Source: Thermoplasmata archaeon
Lineage (GTDB): Archaea > Thermoplasmatota > Thermoplasmata > Lutacidiplasmatales > UBA184
Length of the DNA stretch: 64,000 nucleotides
Direction: 5' to 3'
Assembly: GCA_021796385.1 (NCBI GenBank)
Contig: JAJYXQ010000043.1
Coordinates: forward strand, 146,159-210,158
This document shows positions 1 through 8,819 of this stretch, piece by piece. Position numbers and translations under genes: made by a program. Position 1 is the stretch's first letter. Every line of letters begins with the position of its first letter. The notes under the pieces are model-generated. The model did not search any database. It saw nothing but the letters and a program-made list of their open reading frames with translations, and was not told where the DNA came from.

Positions 1-2358
1 CTCGTCGTACAGAACAGCTTCCTCGCTGTCCTCCGATTGCTCCAGTTCCTTCGAGAGGTGGCCGATGCGACCCAGGGTCACATCCTCCTTTCCTTCAACC
101 CGAAGAGCTTGGATGCCCGGGAGGCTGCCCTTCTCGAAGGTGAGGGAGAACCGCTCGTCCGGAAGGATGGTGGCCGAGAACGCCTTAGCCCAGAAGCACC
201 CACCCTTCTCTCCCCGCAGACCCGATTGCAGTCATATTTGGAGAAGATCGAGAAGGCGGCCCGGAGCGTCCCCTTGCTCTTGGTCTTGGAGGACCTCGGT
301 TGGTCGGACCCTGAAACCCCGTCGGCGCTTTCCTTCCTTGTTCGCAACACCCGTCATCTCCCGGTGATGGTCCTTGGGGCGATTCGCTCCTCGGATTGGG
401 GAGGTGAAGTGACCGGCAATGTTCCCCTCAATGAAGAGATCGATGAACTGGCCCGCCAGGGCCTGCTGTCGCGCATGAACTTGCACGCACTTCCCACGGA
501 GGATATTCAATCCCTCATCCAATCCCACCTCACCCTCCGCTCCGAGGGGGGAACCGCCTCGGAACCCCGCCTACTAGCTTTACCGCTCGATCACGCCTCC
601 GGCAACCCCCTGGTCGCCCTGGAGCTTGTTCGGGCGCTCGTGCGAAAAGACCTCCTTCAGTTACGGGAGAACCGGTGGGTGCTCGTCGAGCCCAAGGCAT
701 CGCGCTCCGCGAAAAGACCTCGGGAGCAAGTGTTGCTGCACCAAGGGTTGCGCCATCTCGTGCTTGGCATCCTCGAAGACCTGGAACCGTTAGAGAAGGA
801 CATGATCGAGACCGCGGCGGCCATCGGACCCATTTTTCCGAAGGACGCGCTCGCGGCCATCCTTGATGTCCCGGCGGAACAGGTGCGGGATCTCCTTAGA
901 AAGATGGACCAGGTGCACCAGTTCTTTTCCCCCTCAACCACCGACCCTGAGACATGGAGGTTTTCCCACCCCTACTTCCACGAGGTGATCATCGACAATA
1001 TGGTTCCCGACCGATTGGCCGCGCTCTCAGCAGACCTGGCGGAGTGGTTCCGCTGGAACCGCCCCCAGGACCTGAGCATGATCGGGCGACTCTTCGTCGA
1101 GAGCAAGGAAGGGGTGAAGGGGATCCCCTGGGTATTGAAGGCCGCCGAAAGTGCCCTGGCCCGAGGTGATGGATATACCGCTCAGATCATGGCGGAGGGA
1201 GCCTTGGCCCTCCTCGGCATCCGTCACCCCTCCCGGGAAAGGGTGCTTGAGACCTTGGTGAGTGTGGCGGAGACGTTGAGCTTGGTACGGGAGCATGCTC
1301 GGGCCGAAGTGCTCCTTACCCGTCTCCTCGAATCCCGTCCCCCGCCTGAGATCTCCTGGCGCACGCGCAGGTTGCTGGTCGACACCTTGCTATCCCAACG
1401 GAAGCTGGGAGAAGCCAAGAGCGTGTTGACCCAGCTTTCTCATGAACTTGCGGATGAGAATTCTACCGAAGCTCGAAGGACGCTGCTCACCTGCGAAGTG
1501 CTGCGCGCCGAGTTCGAGATGCTCGCCGGAGACGCAGAGACCTCCAGCATGACCACCATGAACGTTCTCAAGAAGCTCGAAGAGGACTCCCGATTGGAGG
1601 CGTGGGAATGCCGCGCCCTAGAGCATCAGGGTTGGTCCCTTCTTGGGAAAGACAACCTGGCAAAGGCCGCTCTCGCGTTTGCCCGGGGAAGGGAGATCGC
1701 CCGACGACTGGACCTCGTCCCTTACATCGCCTTTCACGCGAACGGCCTGGGACGGGTCGAGACCCTGAAAGGTAACGCGGCCGAGGCCCTCAGGTACTAC
1801 TCTGAGGCCCAGGAAGCGGAGCGAAGGCTTGGCGATTTTCTCGCGGCGGCCGAATACCAACGGCTCGCCGCCGAAGTACTGTACCTCTCGGGTCGCCTTG
1901 GAGAAGCAGAGGAAGCGGCCATCCAGTCCCTGCAGACATGCGAGAAGTTCGATGCCTTGGCTACCGCGGGCCGGGCACTCTATCTCCTCGGCAAGGTGAA
2001 CATTGAGCGACACCGGTGGGAAGATGCCAAGGTGAACCTTTCCCTGGCCATCAACCGGTTCACTCTGTCGGGAGAGACCGGGGTACTCGATGAGGCCAAG
2101 CTCTTTCTGGCCCTGGTCCAAGGAGAGACGGGGAACCCCCGGGGCGCCTTTGAAGAGGTCGGGCCCATACCCAGCGGGGGGGCCTTTCGTCACCTCATCC
2201 TAGGTCGGCTGCGGGAGCTGTTAGGGGACGCGGAGGAGGCCCAGACCGAGATGCGCGCGGGGGAAGAGGAGGCCCGGACGCTGAGCCCGCTCGAGCAGCA
2301 CAAGGTGCAGGACCTCCTCCGGGCGTTCGGTGAGCGGAGCTCCTCGCCAATCGTCTGA
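1..2358 (+). CDS. 5'-truncated DUF835 / ATPase-like / TPR protein
   Basis: The frame is open to the left edge, so the N terminus lies outside the window. The first ~55 visible residues match the end of a DUF835 domain: a LLQFLREV helix, then a GHILLSFNPKSLD strand and turn. Residues ~65-340 resemble the AAA_16/STAND-type ATPase module that precedes TPRs in MalT-like regulators, with a Walker B-like LLLVLEDL near residue 95. No Walker A loop (GxxxxGK) is visible between DUF835 and Walker B. The rest, to residue 785, is Ala/Leu/Glu-rich paired helices typical of TPRs. A role in signalling or scaffolding is inference. It lies 38 bp before a KaiC-like ATPase on the same strand, so the two may be functionally linked. 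Confidence 0.8.
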   Translation, partial: LVVQNSFLAVLRLLQFLREVADATQGHILLSFNPKSLDAREAALLEGEGEPLVRKDGGRERLSPEAPTLLSPQTRLQSYLEKIEKAARSVPLLLVLEDLGWSDPETPSALSFLVRNTRHLPVMVLGAIRSSDWGGEVTGNVPLNEEIDELARQGLLSRMNLHALPTEDIQSLIQSHLTLRSEGGTASEPRLLALPLDHASGNPLVALELVRALVRKDLLQLRENRWVLVEPKASRSAKRPREQVLLHQGLRHLVLGILEDLEPLEKDMIETAAAIGPIFPKDALAAILDVPAEQVRDLLRKMDQVHQFFSPSTTDPETWRFSHPYFHEVIIDNMVPDRLAALSADLAEWFRWNRPQDLSMIGRLFVESKEGVKGIPWVLKAAESALARGDGYTAQIMAEGALALLGIRHPSRERVLETLVSVAETLSLVREHARAEVLLTRLLESRPPPEISWRTRRLLVDTLLSQRKLGEAKSVLTQLSHELADENSTEARRTLLTCEVLRAEFEMLAGDAETSSMTTMNVLKKLEEDSRLEAWECRALEHQGWSLLGKDNLAKAALAFARGREIARRLDLVPYIAFHANGLGRVETLKGNAAEALRYYSEAQEAERRLGDFLAAAEYQRLAAEVLYLSGRLGEAEEAAIQSLQTCEKFDALATAGRALYLLGKVNIERHRWEDAKVNLSLAINRFTLSGETGVLDEAKLFLALVQGETGNPRGAFEEVGPIPSGGAFRHLILGRLRELLGDAEEAQTEMRAGEEEARTLSPLEQHKVQDLLRAFGERSSSPIV

Positions 2359-2396
2359 AGTTCTGGACGCTACACCCTGGGAGACCGGAAGGCAAC

Positions 2397-3176
2397 GTGC
2401 CCCGGTCCGAAGAGTTTAAGGAGTGGAGTAACTTCCCTCCCTCGAAGCCCATGAAGGGAAAGGATGCTCCAGGGGGTCCGCGGGTCAAGACATACGTGGA
2501 AGGCTTAGATGAGAAAATGGAGGGCGGAATCCCGGAAGGCAACCTGGTGCTGATGGCCGGAGAGGCCGGGACCATGAAGAGTTCCGTCACCTACCACATG
2601 GCCTATCAGAATGCGCTCAAGGAAGGACGCCGCACCCTCTACATCACCATGGAGCAATCCCGGCAGAGCCTCATCCGAAACATGGAGGGGCTTGGCATGA
2701 AGGCCGACGCCGTGGGAGACAAAGTCTCGATCGTGGACATCGGTCTCCTTCGGAAGAACCTCGGCAAGGAGCTCCAGACCAACTCTTGGCTCGAGATCGT
2801 CAAGATGTATGCCCAGAACATGAAGGACTCGTCCGGGTATGAAGTGCTCATCCTCGATTCGTTGCCGGTCCTCGAGACCCTTTCGGATTTCAAGAACCCG
2901 AGGGTCGACCTGTTCCAGTTCTACGAATGGCTTCGAGAGCTTGGAGTGACCTCCCTCCTCGTGACCGAGGTCAAAGGGGATGCCGGCTTCGGGACCCGGG
3001 GTGAGGACTACTTGGCCGACGGCATCATCCACCTCATGATGGCGAAGGTGAACGAGGAGACGGTACAGCGCCGGCTCCGTATCGTGAAGATGCGTTCGAC
3101 GAACCATTCGACCAATCTCTTCTCCCTGATCGTCGACAAGGGGAACTTCCGGGTGGCCCGGGTCATCAGCACGTAG
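2397..3176 (+). CDS. KaiC/RAD55-like RecA-superfamily ATPase
   Basis: A single-domain RecA-fold ATPase of the archaeal KaiC-like (RAD55) family. The opening segment VEGLDEKMEGGIPEGNL is the family's signature. It is followed by a Walker A variant GEAGTMKSS (about residues 55-63) and a Walker B strand VLILDSLP near residue 150. Length (259 aa) fits a one-domain member. Such proteins are common in archaeal signal transduction, but the substrate is unknown. The GTG start has a GGAAGG Shine-Dalgarno-like sequence 4-5 nt upstream; an ATG 18 codons later is the alternative. It follows the DUF835-TPR gene by 38 bp, suggesting co-transcription. Confidence 0.85.
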   Translation: MPRSEEFKEWSNFPPSKPMKGKDAPGGPRVKTYVEGLDEKMEGGIPEGNLVLMAGEAGTMKSSVTYHMAYQNALKEGRRTLYITMEQSRQSLIRNMEGLGMKADAVGDKVSIVDIGLLRKNLGKELQTNSWLEIVKMYAQNMKDSSGYEVLILDSLPVLETLSDFKNPRVDLFQFYEWLRELGVTSLLVTEVKGDAGFGTRGEDYLADGIIHLMMAKVNEETVQRRLRIVKMRSTNHSTNLFSLIVDKGNFRVARVIST

Positions 3177-3249
3177 TTTGGCCGGAGCCAAAGGCCACCG
3201 CGTTCTGCGGCACGGCACTGGGACCACCTGTAGGCCAACCCAAGTACCG

Positions 3250-3267
3250 AGCGAGCAGATGCTCGCT
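3250..3267. terminator. Hairpin between convergent genes
   Basis: A perfect 7-bp inverted repeat (AGCGAGC / GCTCGCT) with an AGAT loop sits between the converging KaiC-like and LUD genes and is followed on the plus strand by a G-rich run. Position suggests a transcript-end or stabilising hairpin. There is no T-tract of the usual archaeal terminator type, so function is inferred. Confidence 0.45.
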
Positions 3268-3283
3268 TGGGGGGGTGCCCGGT

Positions 3284-3937
3284 TCAGAAGCCCAAAGCTT
3301 CTCGCACGAGAATGATGAGCGTCCGTCCGGGTACACCCTCTTTGCGGATGATCAAGATCTTGTTGAGGCTGCTCGGGAGACCATAGGCCTGGTGGGCCCG
3401 GACATCCTCCTTAGGGAGCGAATGTTCTTCCAGCCGTTGGAGACCCTCCGTGAGGTTCGAGACGATCTTCTGCCCTCCGACCACCCAGATCATCCGGGTG
3501 GCGGAATAGGCATAGAGGCCGATCTGGCTCCCGCTCATCGATGCCACGAGAATTTGACCATCCTGAGTGACCGCGTGTACGGAGCCTACCACCACTTCGG
3601 GAGCGGCGAACAGGCGCTTGATCTCCTTCGCATCCTTTGCGGGGTCCAACTTGAGGCGAGTCACCTGGTCCCGTAACAGTTCGTACCGGCCCGACCCGGC
3701 GATGGCGGACAGGAAGCCGATCTCCCGGAGCGTCTCGGAGGTGGAGGTGAAGACCTCGCTCCCGGCAGGTATCCGGTCGAGAAGCACTTGGAGTGCCTCC
3801 GCTCGGGTGCCGACCACCACGACCTCATGCCCGCGCTCCCGGAGCGCCACAGCGGTCCTTTCGATCGCGGGTTCGGGGGCGACCTTCGCAAAACGTTCGT
3901 TTGAGGCGGTCCCGGAGGGCTGGATACTGGCGGACAT
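3284..3937 (-). CDS. LUD-domain (LutC/YkgG-like) protein
   Basis: A 217-residue protein of the LUD family (formerly DUF162), whose bacterial members LutB and LutC take part in L-lactate oxidation to pyruvate. Recognisable features are the N-terminal helix followed by HEVVVVGTRAEAL, the middle TSTSETLREIGF segment, and the conserved C-terminal block with VGSVHAVTQDGQ, ATRMIWVVGGQKIV and an LNKILIIRKE strand. No iron-sulfur Cys motif is present, so it is the LutC-type rather than the LutB-type subunit. No lutA or lutB gene is nearby, so a lactate role cannot be asserted. A TATA box lies about 25 bp upstream of the ATG. Confidence 0.8.
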   Translation of the reverse strand: MSASIQPSGTASNERFAKVAPEPAIERTAVALRERGHEVVVVGTRAEALQVLLDRIPAGSEVFTSTSETLREIGFLSAIAGSGRYELLRDQVTRLKLDPAKDAKEIKRLFAAPEVVVGSVHAVTQDGQILVASMSGSQIGLYAYSATRMIWVVGGQKIVSNLTEGLQRLEEHSLPKEDVRAHQAYGLPSSLNKILIIRKEGVPGRTLIILVREALGF

Positions 3938-3957
3938 ACCTATGCTATAGAACCAGT

Positions 3958-3968
3958 AGTTATAAAGT
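3958..3968 (-). promoter_or_regulatory. TATA box of the LUD gene
   Basis: On the minus strand the sequence CACTTTATAAC contains a TATA element centred about 27 bp upstream of the LUD ATG. This predicts a leaderless or nearly leaderless transcript. Confidence 0.55.
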
Positions 3969-4053
3969 GTCCCACTCTATAGTGACTACGGAAACAGTAT
4001 CTTTGTGGAGTAGGCCCATCGCCAAACCCACGAAATTGGGGGTGAGCCAGGGG

Positions 4054-4482
4054 TCAGGCAACGCTCACGGACACGATGTCGCTGTGCCGGGAAAGGAGGG
4101 CCCGAGCGATCTTCAGATGTTTTCCTTCCTTTCCGATGGCGCGTGCCTTCCATCCTTCCGCCACTTGAACGGTCGCGTGCCGGCCGCCTCCCGGGTGTGG
4201 GGTCAGCGTGACTCCCACGGGCGAGAACGGGTAGAAGACGTTCAACACCAGTTTCTCGGCATCCGAGGAGTCCGCGACCACTTGGATCTCGCGGTGCATC
4301 CTCTCCTTGAGCATCACCGCCTTCTCTCCATGCGGTCCCAACGCCAGACGGACGTACTTTGCGTCGATGAGGATCACAATCTTTCCTTCGGCCACGATAC
4401 AGTCCACGGGACGTACACCGGTCGCGTCCTCGAAGACGCGCATGTACCCCAGGGTCTCGGTATCGAAGGTGAGCGTCGTCAC
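4054..4482 (-). CDS. nusA: Archaeal NusA-like KH-domain transcription factor
   Basis: A 142-residue archaeal NusA: two KH domains without the bacterial N-terminal RNA polymerase-binding and S1 domains. KH1 carries VRLALGPHGEKA and KH2 carries the GxxG loop in AIGKEGKHLKIAR. It is proposed to modulate elongation or termination by binding nascent RNA. It is the last gene of the RNA polymerase operon, starting 3 nt after L30e. In many archaea S12 and S7 follow here; in this genome the operon ends instead and a LUD gene with its own promoter follows. Confidence 0.93.
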   Translation of the reverse strand: MTTLTFDTETLGYMRVFEDATGVRPVDCIVAEGKIVILIDAKYVRLALGPHGEKAVMLKERMHREIQVVADSSDAEKLVLNVFYPFSPVGVTLTPHPGGGRHATVQVAEGWKARAIGKEGKHLKIARALLSRHSDIVSVSVA

Positions 4483-4485
4483 GCG

Positions 4486-4776
4486 TTAAGGGTTCTCGAC
4501 GGAGAGGATCGCCGACGAGCCGGGGTCGATGATCGCCAGGGTCGATATCGGAAAGGGTTTCCCACAGGCCGATCCAAGTTCGGAGGCGGACCCCTCGTAG
4601 TGGTACACCGGGGTCTTTCCCCACTTCGCTTCCTTCCGGAGCTTCTCTTCTGGACAAGTGGACGATACGACAAGGAGCTTCGCCTCCCCCGTTCCGGCAC
4701 TTGCCAGGGATTCCGTCAAACCGATCTTCACGCGTCCGGTCGAAAGCGCCAGTTTGAGTGCGTGTGCTACGTCCAT
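4486..4776 (-). CDS. rpl30e: Ribosomal protein eL30 (L30e)
   Basis: A 96-residue L7Ae/L30e-family protein of the large ribosomal subunit. It shows the family's pattern of an N-terminal LKLALSTGRVKIG helix, a KLLVVSSTCPEE strand with the following helix, a TPVYHYEGSASELGSACGKPF segment, and a final strand SAILSV. Its position between rpoA2 and nusA is the standard archaeal arrangement. Gaps to both neighbours are only 3-5 nt, so it is translated from the RNA polymerase transcript. Confidence 0.95.
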   Translation of the reverse strand: MDVAHALKLALSTGRVKIGLTESLASAGTGEAKLLVVSSTCPEEKLRKEAKWGKTPVYHYEGSASELGSACGKPFPISTLAIIDPGSSAILSVENP

Positions 4777-4781
4777 GGTTC

Positions 4782-6014
4782 TCAGTCTTCCTTCTTATGG
4801 GACTGGGGCTGATAGATCGTCTTCACGGCCCCGGTACCGATGGTGATGGGTTGACCCACGATAATGTTTTCGGCCACCCCTTTGAGCTCATCCACCTCGC
4901 CCGTGATTGCGGCCCGGAGCAGGTGAGCAGCGGTGATCTCGAATGCGGCCCGGGCGAGCACGCTCGATTTCCGCCCCGATATCCCGTGACGTCCGATCGC
5001 TTGGATCGTCCCCTCGTTCGTCATGACGTCCGCGACGAGCATGATGTGCCGGATGTCCACGTTCAACCCCTGTTCGGAAAGGGTCCGGTTCGCCTCATCG
5101 ATGATCGCCCCACGTGCCGCCTCGATGCCGAGCACGCTGTAGATCTCGAAGATCGAGTTCGTGGTGGTCCGTTGGCGGTCCACCCCCGGGACCTTCAACA
5201 CTTCGGCGAGGTTCGACCCTTCGGTGTAGATGACATATTCTCCGGAGTCCTCCTTCCGGATGAGAGCGCGGGTGATCCCGGTGAGTCCGCTGATCTTCAC
5301 GCCCCGGAGCTCGTCCGCGGCCTCCATCAGCCGGCGGTACGGGGTCTCCTCGTTGGCATCCTCCTTGAGGGAGACCTCGATGACGCGTTCCTCGCCGCTT
5401 CCGGAACCGTTCGTGACCGAGAACCCCTTCTTCCCTCCGAGATGCTCAGTGATCGCCTCGTACAGGACGTCCCGGGTGACCCCTCGGGTCTCCATGAGAC
5501 CCGAGTCGGGATGTACGATGACCTTCATACGTTCGACCACGCTCCCGATCGATGCAACGTTGGGGAGGGTCGTTAGCTCGATCTTGAGGGCGATGTCCTG
5601 CACCTTGCGCCGGTCCTCTCGGATCCCCTTGTCCACGTATACGGTCATCGTCGGGGTGGAGGGCGATCTCCGGGCATCCACGATCTCGATGAGCCGAGGC
5701 AATCCGAGCGTCACGTTCATCTCGGCGACACCGGCGTAGTGGAACGTTCGCAGGGTCATCTGTGTCCCGGGCTCGCCAATGCTCTGGGCTGCGATGATGC
5801 CGACGGACTCGTGCGGGTCCACCGTGACCTTCTGGAACCGGGTGGTAACCTCGTTGACGATCCCGCGGATGTCCTCGTCCGAGAGGCGCATCGTGCGGGT
5901 CAGGTCGACGATCTTCCTTGTCACGGACTCGGGTAGTACGATCCCGGCCTCCTTCGCATGCTTTTGCAGCCGGGCCGTGAGAGGGCTCAGCGGTTTGGAT
6001 GATGTCTCGCTCAT
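4782..6014 (-). CDS. rpoA2: DNA-directed RNA polymerase subunit A''
   Basis: The C-terminal half of the largest RNA polymerase subunit, which is encoded separately in archaea. The N-terminal part carries the trigger-loop region ([20 protein letters not shown], then [20 protein letters not shown]). The remainder holds the cleft and jaw segments, with [23 protein letters not shown] near the end. Length (410 aa) is normal. It lies 11 bp downstream of rpoA1. Together A' and A'' form the catalytic centre with subunit B. Confidence 0.97.
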   Translation of the reverse strand: MSETSSKPLSPLTARLQKHAKEAGIVLPESVTRKIVDLTRTMRLSDEDIRGIVNEVTTRFQKVTVDPHESVGIIAAQSIGEPGTQMTLRTFHYAGVAEMNVTLGLPRLIEIVDARRSPSTPTMTVYVDKGIREDRRKVQDIALKIELTTLPNVASIGSVVERMKVIVHPDSGLMETRGVTRDVLYEAITEHLGGKKGFSVTNGSGSGEERVIEVSLKEDANEETPYRRLMEAADELRGVKISGLTGITRALIRKEDSGEYVIYTEGSNLAEVLKVPGVDRQRTTTNSIFEIYSVLGIEAARGAIIDEANRTLSEQGLNVDIRHIMLVADVMTNEGTIQAIGRHGISGRKSSVLARAAFEITAAHLLRAAITGEVDELKGVAENIIVGQPITIGTGAVKTIYQPQSHKKED

Positions 6015-6025
6015 GGACGTGATGC

Positions 6026-8812
6026 CTATTCCTCCAGGTCGGGAGACTCCTCCGTCTCCGACCCTTCGTCTTCCTGAAGCTCCTCATCGAGCTCGTCTTC
6101 GACCTGGGCCTCGGCCAGCAGGTCCATCTCTCCCTCGTCGAGCACTCCCGTGCCTGGCTGGGCTCCTGTGCCTACCGCCTCCCGAACCATGCGGTAACGC
6201 TTGCCCAGCACGTGTTCCAGGACATCGTCCACATCGAGGGGCTGACCCTGGATGGAACGCGCGGGGTCTACCCCATCATCACCGTAGCGGAACTGGAGGA
6301 TGGACCCGGCGGTGTTCCGCACCGTGCCATCGTCATCGACATGGACATCCTCCATCGCATTGATCAGCCGCCGCTGCATGTACCCGGATCGGCTCGTACG
6401 GACCGCGGTATCCACCAGGGCCTCCCGACCTCCCATGCTGTGGAAGAAGTACTCGGTGGGGGATAGCCCGGCCTTGTAGCTCGAACTCACGAAACCGCGG
6501 GCACCGGCCCCGAGCTCCCCGCGGCGGAAGTGGGGCAGGGTCCGGTCGTAGTACCCCCGGAGGAGCCGCTCGCCACGCACGGATTGCTGCCCGACGGCAC
6601 CGGCCATCTGGGTCAGGTTGAGCATTGAACCCCGGGCACCGGACTTCGCCAAGATCACGGCCGGATTGTCGAGACCCAACTGCTTGCCTGCGATGTCTCC
6701 GGCCTCGTCTCGGCCCTGGCCCAATACCTTCCGGACCATGACCTCAAGCGTCTCCTCGAGGCTCCGTCCGGGCATCTGCTCGAGCTCGTGCTTTTGGTAC
6801 TTCTCGACCAGCGCATCCACCTCCACCCGGGACTTCTCAAGGACCCGGGAAATGTCCCGCTTGGCGACCTCGGAGATATCCTCGTCGTCGATCCCCGTCG
6901 AAAGGCCGAAGAGGGCCATGGTGGTGATCGAAATGCGGCTCATCGTATCGAGGAAGGTGCGCGCAATCGCTGGCCCGTAGTCCCGGGTGATGAGGTCGAG
7001 CACCATCCCCTTTCCCTGGCCGATAGCCCGGGCATCGATGGTCCCCCGCAGCAACACCCCGTTCTCGATCTGGACGTAGCAGTCGTCCTCCTCATGCACC
7101 TTCGGGTCCCGGCTCTTGTGGGAGCAGATGTTGCTCCGGAGCTCGATGTTCAGGTCCTTGGGGAGGAGGAGACTGAAGAGCTGTTTTCCCGTCCAGAACG
7201 GCTCCTTGTCGCGACCGATACCAGCGGGCTCGGGCAGTTCGAGATGGGTCTTCGACAGGAGGAACGTGGCCTCCCTCAGATTGAACTTCGGGTTCTTGTA
7301 CGTCAGCAGGAAAGAGGCAGTGATATGGTCGTGGATCATGCCGATGATCGGACCGCCATATCGGGGGGAGAGGATGTGCTGCTCGACCCGCATGAGGACC
7401 TTGGCCTCCGCACGGGCTTCCTGGCTCTGCACTACGTGGAGGTTCATCTCGTCGCCGTCAAAGTCAGCGTTATAGGGAGTGCAGTCGCACAGGTTGAACC
7501 GGAAGGTCTTGTACGGGAGCACGCGCACGAAATGCGCCATCATGCTCATCCGGTGCAGGGAGGGCTGCCGGTTGAACAGGACGATGTCCCCGTTCATGAG
7601 CTGGCGCTCGACGGTGCACCCGGGCACGACCATCTCGGCCAAGGACTCGGCGTTCTTTTCCATCACCTTGATCCGGAGCCCGTCCTCCCGGATCACGTAG
7701 TTGACCCCCGGGAGGTACGACCCATCCGGTGCCACGGGGTTCTTCCCCCGCTTCACGAACTCCTTGGCGATCTCGACGTTATAGGGGGTGGCCGTGAGGG
7801 GAACGGTGAGGGCCCGGGCCACTTCCCAAGGGATCCCGACCTCGTTGATCGAAAGGTTCGGGTCGGGGGAAATGACGGTACGGGCCGAGAAGTTCACTCG
7901 CTTTCCGGAGAGGTTCGAACGGAACCGTCCGTCCTTGCCTTTAAGCCGCTGCACCAACGTCTTCAGGGGGCGGCCCGAACGGTGACGGGCCGGCGGGATG
8001 CCTGAGGTCTGGTTGTCGAGGTAGGTCGTGACGTGGTACTGCAAAAGCTCCCAGAGGTCCTCCACGACGAGCTGAGGGGCCCCGAGATCCCGGTTCTCCC
8101 GGAGGCGCTGGTTGATCCGAAGGACGTCGACCAGCTTGTGGGTCAGGTCGTCCTCGCTCCGTTCCCCGCTATCGAGCGTGATCGACGGGCGGACAGAGAT
8201 CGGGGGGACAGGGAGGACGGTGAGCACCATCCATTCGGGGCGGCCGGACACCGGGTCCAAGCCCAGCATCGGAAGGTCACTGTCCGGGATCCGCTCCAAG
8301 CGGCCGCGGACCTCCTTCGGGGTGATCTTGTGACCACCCTCCCGGAACGTCGTCGGCTTGTCCAGGGTGATGCGCTGCTGGACCTCGTTGCAATGCGGGC
8401 AGTGCTTCTCCTCGGCGGATTTGGAAAAGGAGGTCGGGGTACCGAACCCGTCCACCATGGCGGGAGCGGTCGCTTGGCCCGAGGTGTCGAGGATCCGGCC
8501 ACAAGCCCGGCAGGTGGAATGCAAGAGGCGGCGGATCTCCTTGGCGTATCCGACGTGAATGACGGGCATCGCGAGCTCGATCACACCGAAGTGCCCGGGA
8601 CAGTCGTTGACCCGGCCCCCACAGGTCTTGCACCGTAGGTTCGGCTCGATGACCCCGAGGTGCATGTCCATGAGTCCCATCTCGATGGGATACCCATCGT
8701 CATCGTAGGTGTCGGCGGTGATCACCTTCACGGCCGACATGCGGCGGATCTCTTCCGGGGAGAGCAGGGCGAATTGGAGGAGCTTAATCCTCTTCGAGAG
8801 TTCGAGCGCCAT
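6026..8812 (-). CDS. rpoA1: DNA-directed RNA polymerase subunit A'
   Basis: The catalytic N-terminal part of the largest subunit (928 aa). It has an N-terminal zinc site ([16 protein letters not shown]) and a second Cys set (CRACGR, then CPHC) in the clamp. The absolutely conserved catalytic [10 protein letters not shown] loop binds the active-site Mg2+, and bridge-helix sequences ([20 protein letters not shown]) follow in the last third. The C terminus ends in a ~45-residue acidic Glu/Asp tail that is not part of the conserved fold. It is separated from rpoB by 7 nt. Confidence 0.98.
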   Translation of the reverse strand: MALELSKRIKLLQFALLSPEEIRRMSAVKVITADTYDDDGYPIEMGLMDMHLGVIEPNLRCKTCGGRVNDCPGHFGVIELAMPVIHVGYAKEIRRLLHSTCRACGRILDTSGQATAPAMVDGFGTPTSFSKSAEEKHCPHCNEVQQRITLDKPTTFREGGHKITPKEVRGRLERIPDSDLPMLGLDPVSGRPEWMVLTVLPVPPISVRPSITLDSGERSEDDLTHKLVDVLRINQRLRENRDLGAPQLVVEDLWELLQYHVTTYLDNQTSGIPPARHRSGRPLKTLVQRLKGKDGRFRSNLSGKRVNFSARTVISPDPNLSINEVGIPWEVARALTVPLTATPYNVEIAKEFVKRGKNPVAPDGSYLPGVNYVIREDGLRIKVMEKNAESLAEMVVPGCTVERQLMNGDIVLFNRQPSLHRMSMMAHFVRVLPYKTFRFNLCDCTPYNADFDGDEMNLHVVQSQEARAEAKVLMRVEQHILSPRYGGPIIGMIHDHITASFLLTYKNPKFNLREATFLLSKTHLELPEPAGIGRDKEPFWTGKQLFSLLLPKDLNIELRSNICSHKSRDPKVHEEDDCYVQIENGVLLRGTIDARAIGQGKGMVLDLITRDYGPAIARTFLDTMSRISITTMALFGLSTGIDDEDISEVAKRDISRVLEKSRVEVDALVEKYQKHELEQMPGRSLEETLEVMVRKVLGQGRDEAGDIAGKQLGLDNPAVILAKSGARGSMLNLTQMAGAVGQQSVRGERLLRGYYDRTLPHFRRGELGAGARGFVSSSYKAGLSPTEYFFHSMGGREALVDTAVRTSRSGYMQRRLINAMEDVHVDDDGTVRNTAGSILQFRYGDDGVDPARSIQGQPLDVDDVLEHVLGKRYRMVREAVGTGAQPGTGVLDEGEMDLLAEAQVEDELDEELQEDEGSETEESPDLEE

Positions 8813-8819
8813 GGTTACC

